NCBI RefSeq assembly: GCF_003051005.1
Contig: NZ_QAOW01000004.1
Span: 248,001 to 312,000, forward strand
DNA length: 64,000 nucleotides
Direction of reading: 5' to 3'
DNA from: Rhodococcus sp. OK519
GTDB lineage: Bacteria; Actinomycetota; Actinomycetes; Mycobacteriales; Mycobacteriaceae
A program made the position numbers and the translations under genes. The first letter of the stretch is position 1; every line of letters starts with the position of its first letter. Below, in pieces: positions 50,511 through 60,638 of this stretch. The notes beneath the pieces are model-generated. The model was not told where the DNA came from. It saw only the letters and a list, made by a program, of their open reading frames with translations, and searched no databases.

Positions 50511-50918
50511 CTAGACCGTGAACCCGAGGGCGCGCAGCTGCTCGCGACCGTCTTCGGTGATCTTGTCCGGCCCCCACGGCGGCAACCAGACCCAGTTCAT
50601 CCGCAGCTCGTCGCACAGGCCGCTGTTCACCAGGGCCCGCTTCGACTGCTCCTCGATCACATCGGTCAGCGGGCAGGCAGCCGACGTCAGCGTCATGTCG
50701 AGCTGCACGACAGCGACGCCGTTGTCGTCGATCTCCTTGAAGTCGTAGACCAGACCGAGGTCGACGACGTTGATACCGAGCTCGGGGTCGACGACGTCAC
50801 GCATCGCCTCCTCGAGCTCGTCGAGGCGCTCCGGGGTGAGGTTCGCGCCGTACTCGGCGGTGGCCGTCTCCTGCTCCGGGTTCTCGGGCTGGGCCTGCTC
50901 GGCCTGCGTGTCCGTCAT
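50511..50918 (-). CDS. sufT: SufT/DUF59 Fe-S assembly factor
   Basis: 135 aa. The DUF59 core is present: AMRDVVDPELGINVVDLGLVYD (about 38-60) and a conserved Cys in LTSAACPLTDVIEEQ. The N-terminal 25 residues are Gln/Glu-rich. It helps mature Fe-S proteins with SufU. Start ATG 50918 overlaps the sufU stop (ATGA). Rv1466 equivalent. Confidence 0.92.
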   Translation of the reverse strand: MTDTQAEQAQPENPEQETATAEYGANLTPERLDELEEAMRDVVDPELGINVVDLGLVYDFKEIDDNGVAVVQLDMTLTSAACPLTDVIEEQSKRALVNSGLCDELRMNWVWLPPWGPDKITEDGREQLRALGFTV

Positions 50919-51403
50919 GATGTCTGTCCTCCGGTTCGAGCCAGGTCGTTCTCGTCGTCGACTATTCGAACAACGGCGTCCTTGAAAGCCATCCATCCCA
51001 GCAGCGCGCACTTCACGCGCGCCGGGTACTTCGACACCCCACTGAACGCGATGCCGTCGCCCAGCACGTCCTCGTCGCCCTCGACAGTGCCGCGACTGGC
51101 CACCATCTCGTTGAACGCGTCGACGGTGCGCAGCGCCTCGTCGAGCGGCATCCCGACGACCTGGTCGAACAGCACCGACGTCGACGCCTGGCTGATCGAA
51201 CAGCCCTGGCCGTCGTAGGAAATGTCGGAGACGACCGGACGACCGTCCTCGCCGTCGGTGAGGTGCGCACGCAGCGTGATCTCGTCGCCGCACGTCGGGT
51301 TGACGTGGTGTACCTCGGCCCCGAACGGGTCGCGCAGACCGCGCCCGTGCGGATGCTTGTAGTGGTCCAGGATCACTTCCTGGTACATCTGCTCCATACG
51401 CAT
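50915..51403 (-). CDS. sufU: SufU zinc-containing sulfur acceptor
   Basis: 162 aa. It takes sulfur from SufS; the family keeps a bound zinc. Cysteines are in NPTCGDEI (38), GQGCSISQAS (68) and RVKCALLGW (132), with the Asp of CGD. The SGVSKYPARVKC region has the insert that separates SufU from IscU. It starts 2 bp after the sufS stop and overlaps sufT by 4 bp. Rv1465 equivalent. Confidence 0.95.
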   Translation of the reverse strand: MRMEQMYQEVILDHYKHPHGRGLRDPFGAEVHHVNPTCGDEITLRAHLTDGEDGRPVVSDISYDGQGCSISQASTSVLFDQVVGMPLDEALRTVDAFNEMVASRGTVEGDEDVLGDGIAFSGVSKYPARVKCALLGWMAFKDAVVRIVDDENDLARTGGQTS

Positions 51404-51405
51404 GC

Positions 51406-52674
<1,269 letters not shown>

Positions 52675-53448
52675 CTACGCTCCGGCCGCAGCCTGGGTGA
52701 AGCGCACGTAGCCGTTGGCCTCGAGCTCGTCGGCGAGCTCGGCGCCGCCGGACTCGACGATCTGGCCGTTGACGAACACGTGCACGAACTCCGGCCCGAT
52801 GTAGCGGAGAATGCGGGTGTAGTGCGTGATCAGCAGGATCCCGCCGTCCTCGCGCTCCTTGTAACGGTTGACGCCCTCGGACACCACGCGCAACGCGTCG
52901 ACGTCGAGACCGGAGTCGGTCTCGTCGAGGATCGCGATCTTCGGCTTGAGCACGCCCAGCTGCAGGATCTCGTGGCGCTTCTTCTCACCACCCGAGAAGC
53001 CCTCGTTCACGCTGCGCTCGCCGAAGGTCGGATCGATCTCGAGCTCGCTCATCGCCTCCTTGACCTCCTTGACCCAATGGCGAAGCTTGGGGGCCTCGCC
53101 ACGGACCGAGGTGGCCGCGGTGCGCAGGAAGTTCGACATCGAGACGCCGGGCACCTCGACCGGGTACTGCATAGCCAGGAAGAGCCCGGCGCGGGCGCGC
53201 TCGTCGACGCTCATCTCGAGCACGTTCTCGCCGTCGAGGGTGATGGAACCGGAGGTCACCACGTACTTGGGGTGACCGGCGATCGCGTACGACAGGGTGG
53301 ACTTGCCGGAACCGTTGGGGCCCATGATGGCGTGCGTCTCGCCCGAGCGGACGGTCAGGTTCACACCCTTGAGGATGTTGATCGGCTCGGCGTTCTCGTC
53401 CGAGTTTGCGACGTTGACGTGCAGGTCGCGAATTTCAAGCGTAGACAT
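52675..53448 (-). CDS. sufC: Fe-S assembly ATPase SufC
   Basis: 257 aa soluble ABC ATPase. GPNGSGKST (about 39-47), FSGGEKKRHEILQ, ILDETDSGLDVDAL (the SufC-specific Walker B) and H-loop ITHYTRIL are all present. It drives SufBCD in cluster building. Rv1463 equivalent. Confidence 0.97.
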   Translation of the reverse strand: MSTLEIRDLHVNVANSDENAEPINILKGVNLTVRSGETHAIMGPNGSGKSTLSYAIAGHPKYVVTSGSITLDGENVLEMSVDERARAGLFLAMQYPVEVPGVSMSNFLRTAATSVRGEAPKLRHWVKEVKEAMSELEIDPTFGERSVNEGFSGGEKKRHEILQLGVLKPKIAILDETDSGLDVDALRVVSEGVNRYKEREDGGILLITHYTRILRYIGPEFVHVFVNGQIVESGGAELADELEANGYVRFTQAAAGA

Positions 53449-53499
53449 TCGATTTCCTATACGGGTATCGGCGAAATATCGGGAAGGTGGCGAACCGGA

Positions 53500-54723
53500 T
53501 CAGGCGCCGACCGCGGCCAGTTCGGCCTCGACCGCGGCCTGGAGACGCTCGCGCACCTCGGTGACCGCGATGCGGTTGATGATCTCGTGGAAGAAGCCAC
53601 GCACGACCAGCCGCATCGCCTGCTCCTCGGGAATGCCCCGGGCGCGCAGGTAGAAGAGCTGCTCGTCGTCGAAACGTCCCGTGGCGCTGGCGTGCCCGGC
53701 ACCGACGATCTCGCCGGTCTCGATCTCCAGGTTCGGCACCGAGTCGGCGCGAGCGCCGTCGGTGAGCACCAGGTTGCGGTTGAGCTCGAAGGTGTCGGTG
53801 CCCTCGGCCGCCGCCCGGATCAGCACGTCGCCGATCCACACGGTGTGTGCATCCGGCTTACCCGAGGTCGGATCACCTTGCAGCGCACCCTTGTACACGA
53901 CGTTGGACTTGCAGTGCGGCTGCGAATGGTCGACGAGCAGACGCTGCTCGAAGTGCTGACCGGCGTCGGCGAAGTACAGGCCGAGCAACTCGGCGTCGCC
54001 ACCGGGGCCGGCGTACTTGACCGTCGGGGTGATGCGAACCAGATCGCCACCGAGGCTCACCGACGTGTGCCGCAGCACCGCGTCGCGCCCGACCAGCGCG
54101 TGGTGTGCCGCGGCGTGGACGGCGTCGTCGGCCCAGTCCTGCACAGCGACCACGGTCAGTGAGGAACCGTCGCCGAGCACGAACTCGACGTTCTCCGCAT
54201 AGGTTCCGCTGCCCTTCTGATCGAGCACGATCGTCGCCTTGGCGAACTCCTCGAGCCGGATCTGCAGGTGACCGAACGCGACCTCGCCCTCACCGGGGCC
54301 GGTGACGACGATGTTGATCGGCTCCGCAACCTCGGTCTCGCGACCGACGGTCACGACAGTGGCGGTCTCGAACGACGAGTACGCCTGCGCGGCAACACGA
54401 TCGAACGGGACGCCGCCCTGTCCGAGACGCGCGTCATCGCGACCGACGGTCTCGACGGAGGCCTCGCCGCCGGTGATCTCGATCTTCGCGGAGCCCAACG
54501 GCCCGGCGGCGGCCGTGCCGTCGTGCAGTCCGCGCAGGCGGCGCAGCGGCGTGAAACGCCACGCCTCGTCGCGGCCCGCGGGGACCTCGAATGCATTCAC
54601 GTCGAACGAGGTGAAGACCTCGCCCTTGTTGGTTGCGGGGGCGACATTCTCGCCGGCCGCCGCGCCCTGTACTCCCGTCACGGGGGTGCTCGGCGTCATT
54701 TCCCTCGTCGCTTCGCTCGTCAC
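53500..54723 (-). CDS. sufD: Fe-S assembly protein SufD
   Basis: 407 aa. Beta-helix domain as in SufB, with the motif HCKSNVVYKGAL (His ligand region) and ATGRFDDEQLFYLRARGIPEEQAMRLVVRGFF at the C-terminus. The 5' GTG at 54723 overlaps the sufB stop by one base; a later ATG (MTPSTP) is possible. Rv1462 equivalent. Confidence 0.95.
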   Translation of the reverse strand: MTSEATREMTPSTPVTGVQGAAAGENVAPATNKGEVFTSFDVNAFEVPAGRDEAWRFTPLRRLRGLHDGTAAAGPLGSAKIEITGGEASVETVGRDDARLGQGGVPFDRVAAQAYSSFETATVVTVGRETEVAEPINIVVTGPGEGEVAFGHLQIRLEEFAKATIVLDQKGSGTYAENVEFVLGDGSSLTVVAVQDWADDAVHAAAHHALVGRDAVLRHTSVSLGGDLVRITPTVKYAGPGGDAELLGLYFADAGQHFEQRLLVDHSQPHCKSNVVYKGALQGDPTSGKPDAHTVWIGDVLIRAAAEGTDTFELNRNLVLTDGARADSVPNLEIETGEIVGAGHASATGRFDDEQLFYLRARGIPEEQAMRLVVRGFFHEIINRIAVTEVRERLQAAVEAELAAVGA

Positions 54724-56168
54724 TAGCCCACCGCCCCTTCCATCTGCAGTTCGATCAGGCGGTTGAGCTCGAGGGCGTATTCCATCGGCAACTCCTTGGC
54801 GATGGGCTCGACGAACCCACGCACCACCATGGCCATGGCCTCGTCCTCGGTCAGACCGCGGCTCATGAGGTAGAACAACTGGTCGTCGCTGACCTTCGAC
54901 ACCGTCGCCTCGTGGCCCATCGTCACGTCGTCCTCGCGGACGTCGACGTACGGGTACGTGTCGGAGCGGCTGATCTGGTCGACCAGCAGCGCGTCACACT
55001 TGACGGTCGCCTTCGACCCGTGCGCACCCTTGTTGACCTGGACCAGGCCGCGGTACGACGCGCGACCGCCACCGCGGGCCACCGACTTCGACACGATGGT
55101 CGAGGAGGTGTGAGGTGCCAGGTGCAGCATCTTCGCGCCGGTGTCCTGGTGCTGACCCTCACCGGCGAAGGCCACGGAGAGGACCTCGCCGCGGGCATGC
55201 TCGCCCATCATCCACACGGCCGGGTACTTCATCGTGACCTTGGAGCCGATGTTGCCGTCGATCCACTCCATCGAGCCGCCCGCCTCGACCTTGGTGCGCT
55301 TGGTCACCAGGTTGTAGACGTTGTTCGACCAGTTCTGGATCGTCGTGTAGCGGCAGTGGCCGCCCTTCTTGACGATGATCTCGACGACCGCGGAGTGCAG
55401 CGAATCGGACTTGTAGATCGGAGCGGTGCAGCCCTCGACGTAGTGCACCGAGGCGCCCTCGTCCACGATGATCAGCGTCCGCTCGAACTGACCCATGTTC
55501 TCGGTGTTGATCCGGAAGTACGCCTGCAGCGGGATGTCGACCTTCACACCCGGCGGGACGTAGATGAAGGAGCCACCGGACCAGACGGCGGTGTTGAGCG
55601 CGGAGAACTTGTTGTCGCCGGCCGGGATGACCGAGCCGAAGTACTCCTGGAAGATCTCCGGGTGCTCGCGCAGACCGGTGTCGGTGTCGAGGAAGATCAC
55701 GCCCTGCGCCTCGAGATCCTCACGGATCGAGTGGTAGACGACCTCGGACTCGTACTGCGCCGCGACACCGGCGACGAGGCGCTGCTTTTCCGCCTCGGGG
55801 ATCCCCAACTTGTCGTAGGTGTTCTTGATGTCCTCGGGCAGGTCCTCCCAGCTCTCGGCCTGCTTCTCGCTCGAGCGCACGAAGTACTTGATGTTGTCGA
55901 AGTGGATACCGTCGAGGTTGGAACCCCAATGCGGCATCGGCTTCTTGTCGAAGGTCTTGAGCGCCTTGAGCCGGATGTCGAGCATCCACTCGGGCTCGTT
56001 CTTCTTCGAGGAGATGTCCCGCACGACAGCCTCGGACAGCCCTCGTTGCGCGCTGGCACCGGCGACGTCGGAGTCCGACCAGCCGTAGCCGTAGTGGCCC
56101 AGCGACGCGATCGCTTCTTCCTGCGTGAGCGGCGCCGCGGGTGTCACCTGGTCTGGTGTGACGGTCAT
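54723..56168 (-). CDS. sufB: Fe-S scaffold SufB, intein-free
   Basis: 481 aa. Scaffold on which the cluster forms. [24 protein letters not shown] (Cys and Lys region), [26 protein letters not shown], and [19 protein letters not shown] are typical. The protein is contiguous; the intein found in M. tuberculosis SufB is absent. ATG 56168. First structural gene after sufR, 59 bp apart. Rv1461 equivalent. Confidence 0.96.
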   Translation of the reverse strand: MTVTPDQVTPAAPLTQEEAIASLGHYGYGWSDSDVAGASAQRGLSEAVVRDISSKKNEPEWMLDIRLKALKTFDKKPMPHWGSNLDGIHFDNIKYFVRSSEKQAESWEDLPEDIKNTYDKLGIPEAEKQRLVAGVAAQYESEVVYHSIREDLEAQGVIFLDTDTGLREHPEIFQEYFGSVIPAGDNKFSALNTAVWSGGSFIYVPPGVKVDIPLQAYFRINTENMGQFERTLIIVDEGASVHYVEGCTAPIYKSDSLHSAVVEIIVKKGGHCRYTTIQNWSNNVYNLVTKRTKVEAGGSMEWIDGNIGSKVTMKYPAVWMMGEHARGEVLSVAFAGEGQHQDTGAKMLHLAPHTSSTIVSKSVARGGGRASYRGLVQVNKGAHGSKATVKCDALLVDQISRSDTYPYVDVREDDVTMGHEATVSKVSDDQLFYLMSRGLTEDEAMAMVVRGFVEPIAKELPMEYALELNRLIELQMEGAVG

Positions 56169-56227
56169 GCGAGCTCCTTCCGGAGTCTTGTTACGTACCG
56201 GTGTGAGCTGTCCACCGGGGAGTACAT

Positions 56228-56974
56228 CTATGAGGTCTTTCGGGGTAATGCGAGCGGAACGTGGGTAGTGCAGGCGCAGTCGCCGTTCGCGATGGTCGCC
56301 AACCGCTGGACGTGAGTGCCGAGAATTTCCGCGAACGCGGCCCGCTCCGCCTCGCAGAGTTCGGGGAACTCCTCCGCCACGTGCGAGATCGGGCAGTGAT
56401 GCTGGCAGATCTGAACGCCGTTGCCGACGGGGCGGATCGACGCGGCGAAACCGGCTGAGGTGAACGCCTCCGCGATCTCCTCCGCGGTGGACTCCACTTC
56501 CTCCGGCTTGTCCTCTGCCACCGGGGCGACCTCGCCGACGATGGACTGCACCCGACGCCGGGCGAAGGCCTCGATGGCCGCGTCGCCACCGATCTCCCGC
56601 AGCTGCCGCATCGCGGCCCCCGCAAGGTCGTCGTACGTGTGGCCGAGCTTTCCCCGGCCGGCCGCAGTGATCTGGAAGAGTTTCGCGGGCCGACCACGGC
56701 CACGCTGCCGGCGGCTGGCCGCGCTGGCCTCCTGCGCCTCGCCGGCCTCGATGAGCACATCGAGGTGGCGTCGAACCCCCGCCGCGCCGAGTCCAAGCCG
56801 CCCGCCGATATCGGTGGCCGAAATCGGCCCCTCCTCGACGAGCAACCGCACCACCGCGGCGCGGGTATGTCCCTCGTGCGCACCGGCGGTGGACCCCGTC
56901 GAAGCAGCAGAGAATTGAACAGGCGCGTGACCTGCACTTTCCCCACTGGAACGTCGAGCCGCTTCCGATTTCAC
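56228..56974 (-). CDS. sufR: Fe-S-sensing repressor SufR
   Basis: 248 aa. Winged HTH at about 36-105 ([36 protein letters not shown] and the RGRGRPAK wing). Cysteines suited to hold the cluster are at about 190, 194, 207, 233 and 235 (CQHHCP, C, CAC). It represses the suf operon when Fe-S is plentiful. The start GTG 56974 lies inside its own operator. Rv1460 equivalent. Confidence 0.94.
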   Translation of the reverse strand: MKSEAARRSSGESAGHAPVQFSAASTGSTAGAHEGHTRAAVVRLLVEEGPISATDIGGRLGLGAAGVRRHLDVLIEAGEAQEASAASRRQRGRGRPAKLFQITAAGRGKLGHTYDDLAGAAMRQLREIGGDAAIEAFARRRVQSIVGEVAPVAEDKPEEVESTAEEIAEAFTSAGFAASIRPVGNGVQICQHHCPISHVAEEFPELCEAERAAFAEILGTHVQRLATIANGDCACTTHVPLALPRKTS

Positions 56975-56985
56975 AACACCAGTGT
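56971..56985. promoter_or_regulatory. SufR operator, inverted repeat over the sufR start codon
   Basis: On the reverse strand: ACACT-GGTGT-TGTGA, identical to the ACACT-N5-TGTGA motif I recall for M. tuberculosis SufR. The GTG in TGTGA is the sufR start codon (56972-56974), so binding would cover the transcription start region. Confidence 0.7.
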
Positions 56986-57093
56986 GACGGAATTAAGCGC
57001 TTCGGTCCACGAAGGGTTACCTGCGTGATGTGGGACACAGCCTGCGCCCCACCCGCAGACACAACCGCGGCGGGAGCCCATCGTTCGCACCGC

Positions 57094-57106
57094 TACGCTG
57101 CACCGT
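57094..57106 (+). promoter_or_regulatory. -10-like TACGCT before mptB
   Basis: TACGCT (57094-57099) ends 7 nt before GTG 57107; no ribosome site, so probably leaderless. Confidence 0.45.
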
Positions 57107-58792
57107 GTGCCGCAGACCGAGATGGAACACGAGTCGGAAGCCCCGGCCCCGACTCGGGCCGCGAGGGCTGCCACGTTCGTCAAGCGTGCAATCGGCGTCG
57201 AGGGGCGCTCCCACCGGCCGTCGGTATCCGACCGCCTGCACGGCGACGAACCCGAAGCGCCCGGACTGAACTCCCGCGAGACGCGCCAACTGCACTGGAT
57301 CCGACTCTTCGGCGCGACAGGCGCAGTCCTCATGGCCGTCGGCGCGCTCGGTGCCGGCGCGCAACCCGTCCTCCAGAACCCCGTCCAGGGCCTACGCATC
57401 CTCGGGCTACCCGCGCGCATGCCGAGCGCGACCCTGAGCATGGCCATGACCGGAACCGTCATGGTGGTGCTGGCCTGGCTGCTGCTCGGACGGTTCGCAG
57501 TCGGCAGCATGCGCGGCGGGCGGGCGCTGCGTCAGCTCAGCCGATCCCAACTCGACCGCACCCTGCTCCTGTGGGTGATTCCCCTCACAGTGGCGCCCCC
57601 GATGTTCAGCCGGGACGTCTACTCCTACCTCGCCCAGAGCGAGATCACAGCCCGCGGACTCGATCCGTACGAGATCGGCCCCGCGGGTGCCCTCGGCGTC
57701 GACCACGTCCTGACCCGGACCGTGCCGAACATCTGGCGCGAGACACCCGCACCGTACGGGCCGCTGTTCCTCTGGATGGGGCGCGGCATCACGTCGATCA
57801 CCGGCGACAACATCGTCGCCGGCATCTTCCTGCACCGCCTGCTCGCCCTGGCCGGTGTCGCAATGATCGTGTGGGCGCTCCCCCGGCTCGCCCGCCGCTG
57901 CGGCGTCTCCAGCGTCAGCGCACTATGGCTCGGCGCCGCCAACCCACTCTTGCTGTTCCACCTGGTCGCGGGCATTCACAACGAAGCACTCATGCTCGGG
58001 CTGATGCTCGCAGGTGTCGAACTGGCACTGCGGGCGGTGGAGGGCACCGATCCGATACGCGGACGAACCCTGATGCTGTTGCTCGCCGGTGCATCGCTGA
58101 TCGCGCTGTCGTCGACGATCAAGGTCCCGTCGCTGCTGGCGCTCGGGTTCGTCGGGATGGCACTGGCCAGACGATGGGGCGGCACCGCGAAGGCGCTCGC
58201 GAGCGCCGCAGCATTGTTCGCGGTGGTGGCCATCGCGGTCACGATGTTCGTCAGCGTCGCGAGCGGCCTCGGTATGGGCTGGACGCAGACACTGGGCACC
58301 GCCACCGAGGTCCGCAGCTGGATGTCGATCCCCACGCTCCTGGGGCTCGGGACGGGCCTGGTCGGGGTCCTGCTCGGGCTCGGTGACCACACCACCGCCG
58401 TCTTGAGCCTCACCCGTCCCATCGCTTCTCTGGTGGCGGCGTTCATCACGCTGCGCATGCTCATGTCGGTACTCGTCGGACGGATCCACCCCATGGGCGG
58501 ACTGGGCGTCTCGCTCGGTGCGATCGTCCTGCTGTTCCCCGTGGTCCAGCCCTGGTATCTGCTGTGGGCGGTGATCCCGCTCGCAGCCTGGGCAACCCGG
58601 CCCGTGTTCCGGATCCCGACAATCGCCTTCTCGTCGGTGGTCTGCGTCATCCTGATGCCCAACGGCGCCGAGTACGAGCCGTTCATGATCGTCCAGGCCG
58701 CGGTCGCCACGACCCTCGCAAGCGTCGCCATCATCTTCCTCACGCGGAACCTGCTGCCGTGGCGCGCGCAGCAGACCACCGCACCGGCCTGA
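57107..58792 (+). CDS. mptB: Alpha-1,6-mannosyltransferase MptB
   Basis: 561 aa GT-C glycosyltransferase using polyprenyl-phosphomannose. About 12 to 13 membrane helices begin at residue 65. The catalytic first loop holds SRDVYSYLAQSEITARGLDPYEIGP (Asp after SR), typical for MptA/MptB. It builds the mannan core of lipomannan and lipoarabinomannan. A basic cytoplasmic N-terminus precedes helix 1. Rv1459c equivalent, divergent from sufR. Confidence 0.93.
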   Translation: MPQTEMEHESEAPAPTRAARAATFVKRAIGVEGRSHRPSVSDRLHGDEPEAPGLNSRETRQLHWIRLFGATGAVLMAVGALGAGAQPVLQNPVQGLRILGLPARMPSATLSMAMTGTVMVVLAWLLLGRFAVGSMRGGRALRQLSRSQLDRTLLLWVIPLTVAPPMFSRDVYSYLAQSEITARGLDPYEIGPAGALGVDHVLTRTVPNIWRETPAPYGPLFLWMGRGITSITGDNIVAGIFLHRLLALAGVAMIVWALPRLARRCGVSSVSALWLGAANPLLLFHLVAGIHNEALMLGLMLAGVELALRAVEGTDPIRGRTLMLLLAGASLIALSSTIKVPSLLALGFVGMALARRWGGTAKALASAAALFAVVAIAVTMFVSVASGLGMGWTQTLGTATEVRSWMSIPTLLGLGTGLVGVLLGLGDHTTAVLSLTRPIASLVAAFITLRMLMSVLVGRIHPMGGLGVSLGAIVLLFPVVQPWYLLWAVIPLAAWATRPVFRIPTIAFSSVVCVILMPNGAEYEPFMIVQAAVATTLASVAIIFLTRNLLPWRAQQTTAPA

Positions 58793-58805
58793 ACGGGCCG
58801 GGGCT

Positions 58806-58819
58806 TACGCTGGTTCCTC
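58806..58819 (+). promoter_or_regulatory. -10-like TACGCT before the ABC ATPase gene
   Basis: TACGCT (58806-58811) ends 8 nt before GTG 58820, as before mptB. Confidence 0.4.
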
Positions 58820-59776
58820 GTGATTGGCAGAACGTCGGAGACGGCGTTGAAAAAGGGCGAGCCCGCAGTGCGCATCGAGGGCGTCGTCAAGACGTTCGGC
58901 GAGGTCCGGGCCGTCGACGGGCTCGATTTCACGGTCGCACCCGCGCAGGTGCTCGCGCTCCTCGGACCGAACGGCGCGGGCAAGACCACCACCGTGGAGA
59001 TGTGTGAGGGCTTCGTCACACCCGACGCCGGTTCGGTGCGGGTACTCGGCCTCGACCCCATCGCCGACTCGGCGGCGCTACGCCCCCGGATCGGGGTCAT
59101 GCTGCAGGGCGGTGGCGCGTATCCCGGCGCCAAGACGGGCGAGATGCTCGACCTCGTTGCGGCGTACTCCGCGGATCCCCTCGATCCCGACTGGCTGCTG
59201 CGCAGCCTCGGACTCCAGGACGCACGCCGGACGCCGTACCGGCGGCTGTCCGGCGGCCAGCAACAGCGTCTGTCGCTCGCGTGCGCGCTCGTCGGCCGTC
59301 CGGAACTCGTGTTCCTCGACGAACCAACCGCAGGCCTCGACGCGCAGGCGCGGCTGCTCGTCTGGGAACTCATCGACGCCCTGCGCCGCGACGGTGTCAG
59401 CGTGCTGCTGACCACACACCTGATGGACGAAGCCGAGGAACTGGCCGACGAACTGGTCATCATCGATCATGGCCGGATCGTCGCGTCCGGCACGCCGTCG
59501 GAGGTCACCCGCACCGGCGCCGAGGGCCGATTGAGCCTCGTCGCGCCGCCCGGCCTCGACCTCGCGCCGCTCCGGGCCGCGCTGCCCGCGGAGTTCCAAG
59601 CCCAGGAACTGTCCCCCGGCGACTACGTGGTGCGCGGAACCATCGATCCGCACGTCGTCGCGGCGGTCACCTCGTGGTGCGCCGGGCAGGACGCGCTGGC
59701 CACCGAGATCCGCGTGGACCAGCGCCGCCTCGAGGACGTCTTCCTCGAACTCACGGGACGGGAACTGAGGGGATGA
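58820..59776 (+). CDS. ABC exporter ATP-binding protein
   Basis: 318 aa. ABC ATPase of the daunorubicin/NatA type: GPNGAGKTT (about 50-58), LSGGQQQRLSLACAL, VFLDEPTAGLDAQAR and H-loop TTHLMDEAEEL, then a C-terminal domain of 90 residues typical for ABC-2 exporters. It works with the next gene. Substrate unknown; the place next to mptB suggests an envelope component. Rv1458c equivalent. Confidence 0.92.
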   Translation: MIGRTSETALKKGEPAVRIEGVVKTFGEVRAVDGLDFTVAPAQVLALLGPNGAGKTTTVEMCEGFVTPDAGSVRVLGLDPIADSAALRPRIGVMLQGGGAYPGAKTGEMLDLVAAYSADPLDPDWLLRSLGLQDARRTPYRRLSGGQQQRLSLACALVGRPELVFLDEPTAGLDAQARLLVWELIDALRRDGVSVLLTTHLMDEAEELADELVIIDHGRIVASGTPSEVTRTGAEGRLSLVAPPGLDLAPLRAALPAEFQAQELSPGDYVVRGTIDPHVVAAVTSWCAGQDALATEIRVDQRRLEDVFLELTGRELRG

Positions 59777-60570
59777 GCGTGACGAATCACGACCGCCTGG
59801 CCGACAACCGATTCGCCGCCGGCACGTTCACCCCGCGCCCGCAGGCCGCACCGCCGCTGCAGATGCTGGTCGCACAGTCCAAGCTCGAACTGACGCTGCT
59901 GCTCCGGCACGGCGAGCAGTTGTTGCTGACGATGCTCATCCCGATCACGCTGCTGATCGGCCTGACGCTGCTGCCCATCGGCGACTTCGGCGGTGACCGC
60001 GTCGCCACGATCGTCCCGGCCGTGATGATGGTCGCGATCATGTCGACGGCGTTCACGGGACAGGCGATCGCGGTCGGCTTCGACCGTCGGTACGGCGCGC
60101 TGAAGCGTCTCGGCGCCACCCCGCTGCCCCGCTGGGGCATCATCGCGGGCAAGAGCGCGGCCGTGGTCATCGTGGTCGCGATGCAGACACTGCTGCTGGG
60201 GGCGATCGGCTTCGCTCTCGGCTGGCGTCCGAGTCTCCTCGGACTCGCGCTCGGCGCCATCGTCATCGCGCTCGGCACCGTGACATTCGCTGCGCTGGGT
60301 CTGCTGCTCGGCGGGTCGCTGCGCGCCGAGATCGTGCTGGCGCTCGCGAACATCCTGTGGTTCGCGATGGCCGGCATCGGCAGCGTCATCTTCGCCGACC
60401 AGATCAACGACGGCGTCCGGATCGTCGCCCAACTGATTCCGTCGGGCGCGCTGGCGCAGGCCCTCGAGGACGCGACCGCCGGGAGCCTCAATCTGGCCTG
60501 CATCGCGGTACTCGCGGCTTGGGCTGTGGTGGCCGGATTCGTCGCGACCAGGACGTTCAAGTTCGTCTGA
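59773..60570 (+). CDS. ABC-2 type exporter permease
   Basis: 265 aa with six membrane helices (about 50-68, 82-98, 126-146, 150-175, 180-200 and 240-260) and the ABC-2 feature GFDRRYGALKRLGATPLPRW in the cytoplasmic coupling loop. ATG overlaps the ATPase stop (ATGA). Rv1457c equivalent. Confidence 0.92.
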   Translation: MSVTNHDRLADNRFAAGTFTPRPQAAPPLQMLVAQSKLELTLLLRHGEQLLLTMLIPITLLIGLTLLPIGDFGGDRVATIVPAVMMVAIMSTAFTGQAIAVGFDRRYGALKRLGATPLPRWGIIAGKSAAVVIVVAMQTLLLGAIGFALGWRPSLLGLALGAIVIALGTVTFAALGLLLGGSLRAEIVLALANILWFAMAGIGSVIFADQINDGVRIVAQLIPSGALAQALEDATAGSLNLACIAVLAAWAVVAGFVATRTFKFV

Positions 60571-60599
60571 CACGAGTATTCGTGCATTCGGCTCGTGTC
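60569..60599 (+). terminator. Weak hairpin after the ABC permease gene
   Basis: GACACGAG (60569-60576) pairs with CTCGTGTC (60592-60599), loop 15 nt. It begins inside the stop codon. It would be a weak or partial terminator. Confidence 0.45.
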
Positions 60600-60638
60600 C
60601 GGCGAAACGGTTCACGGAACCGACCGTCCAGAACGACA

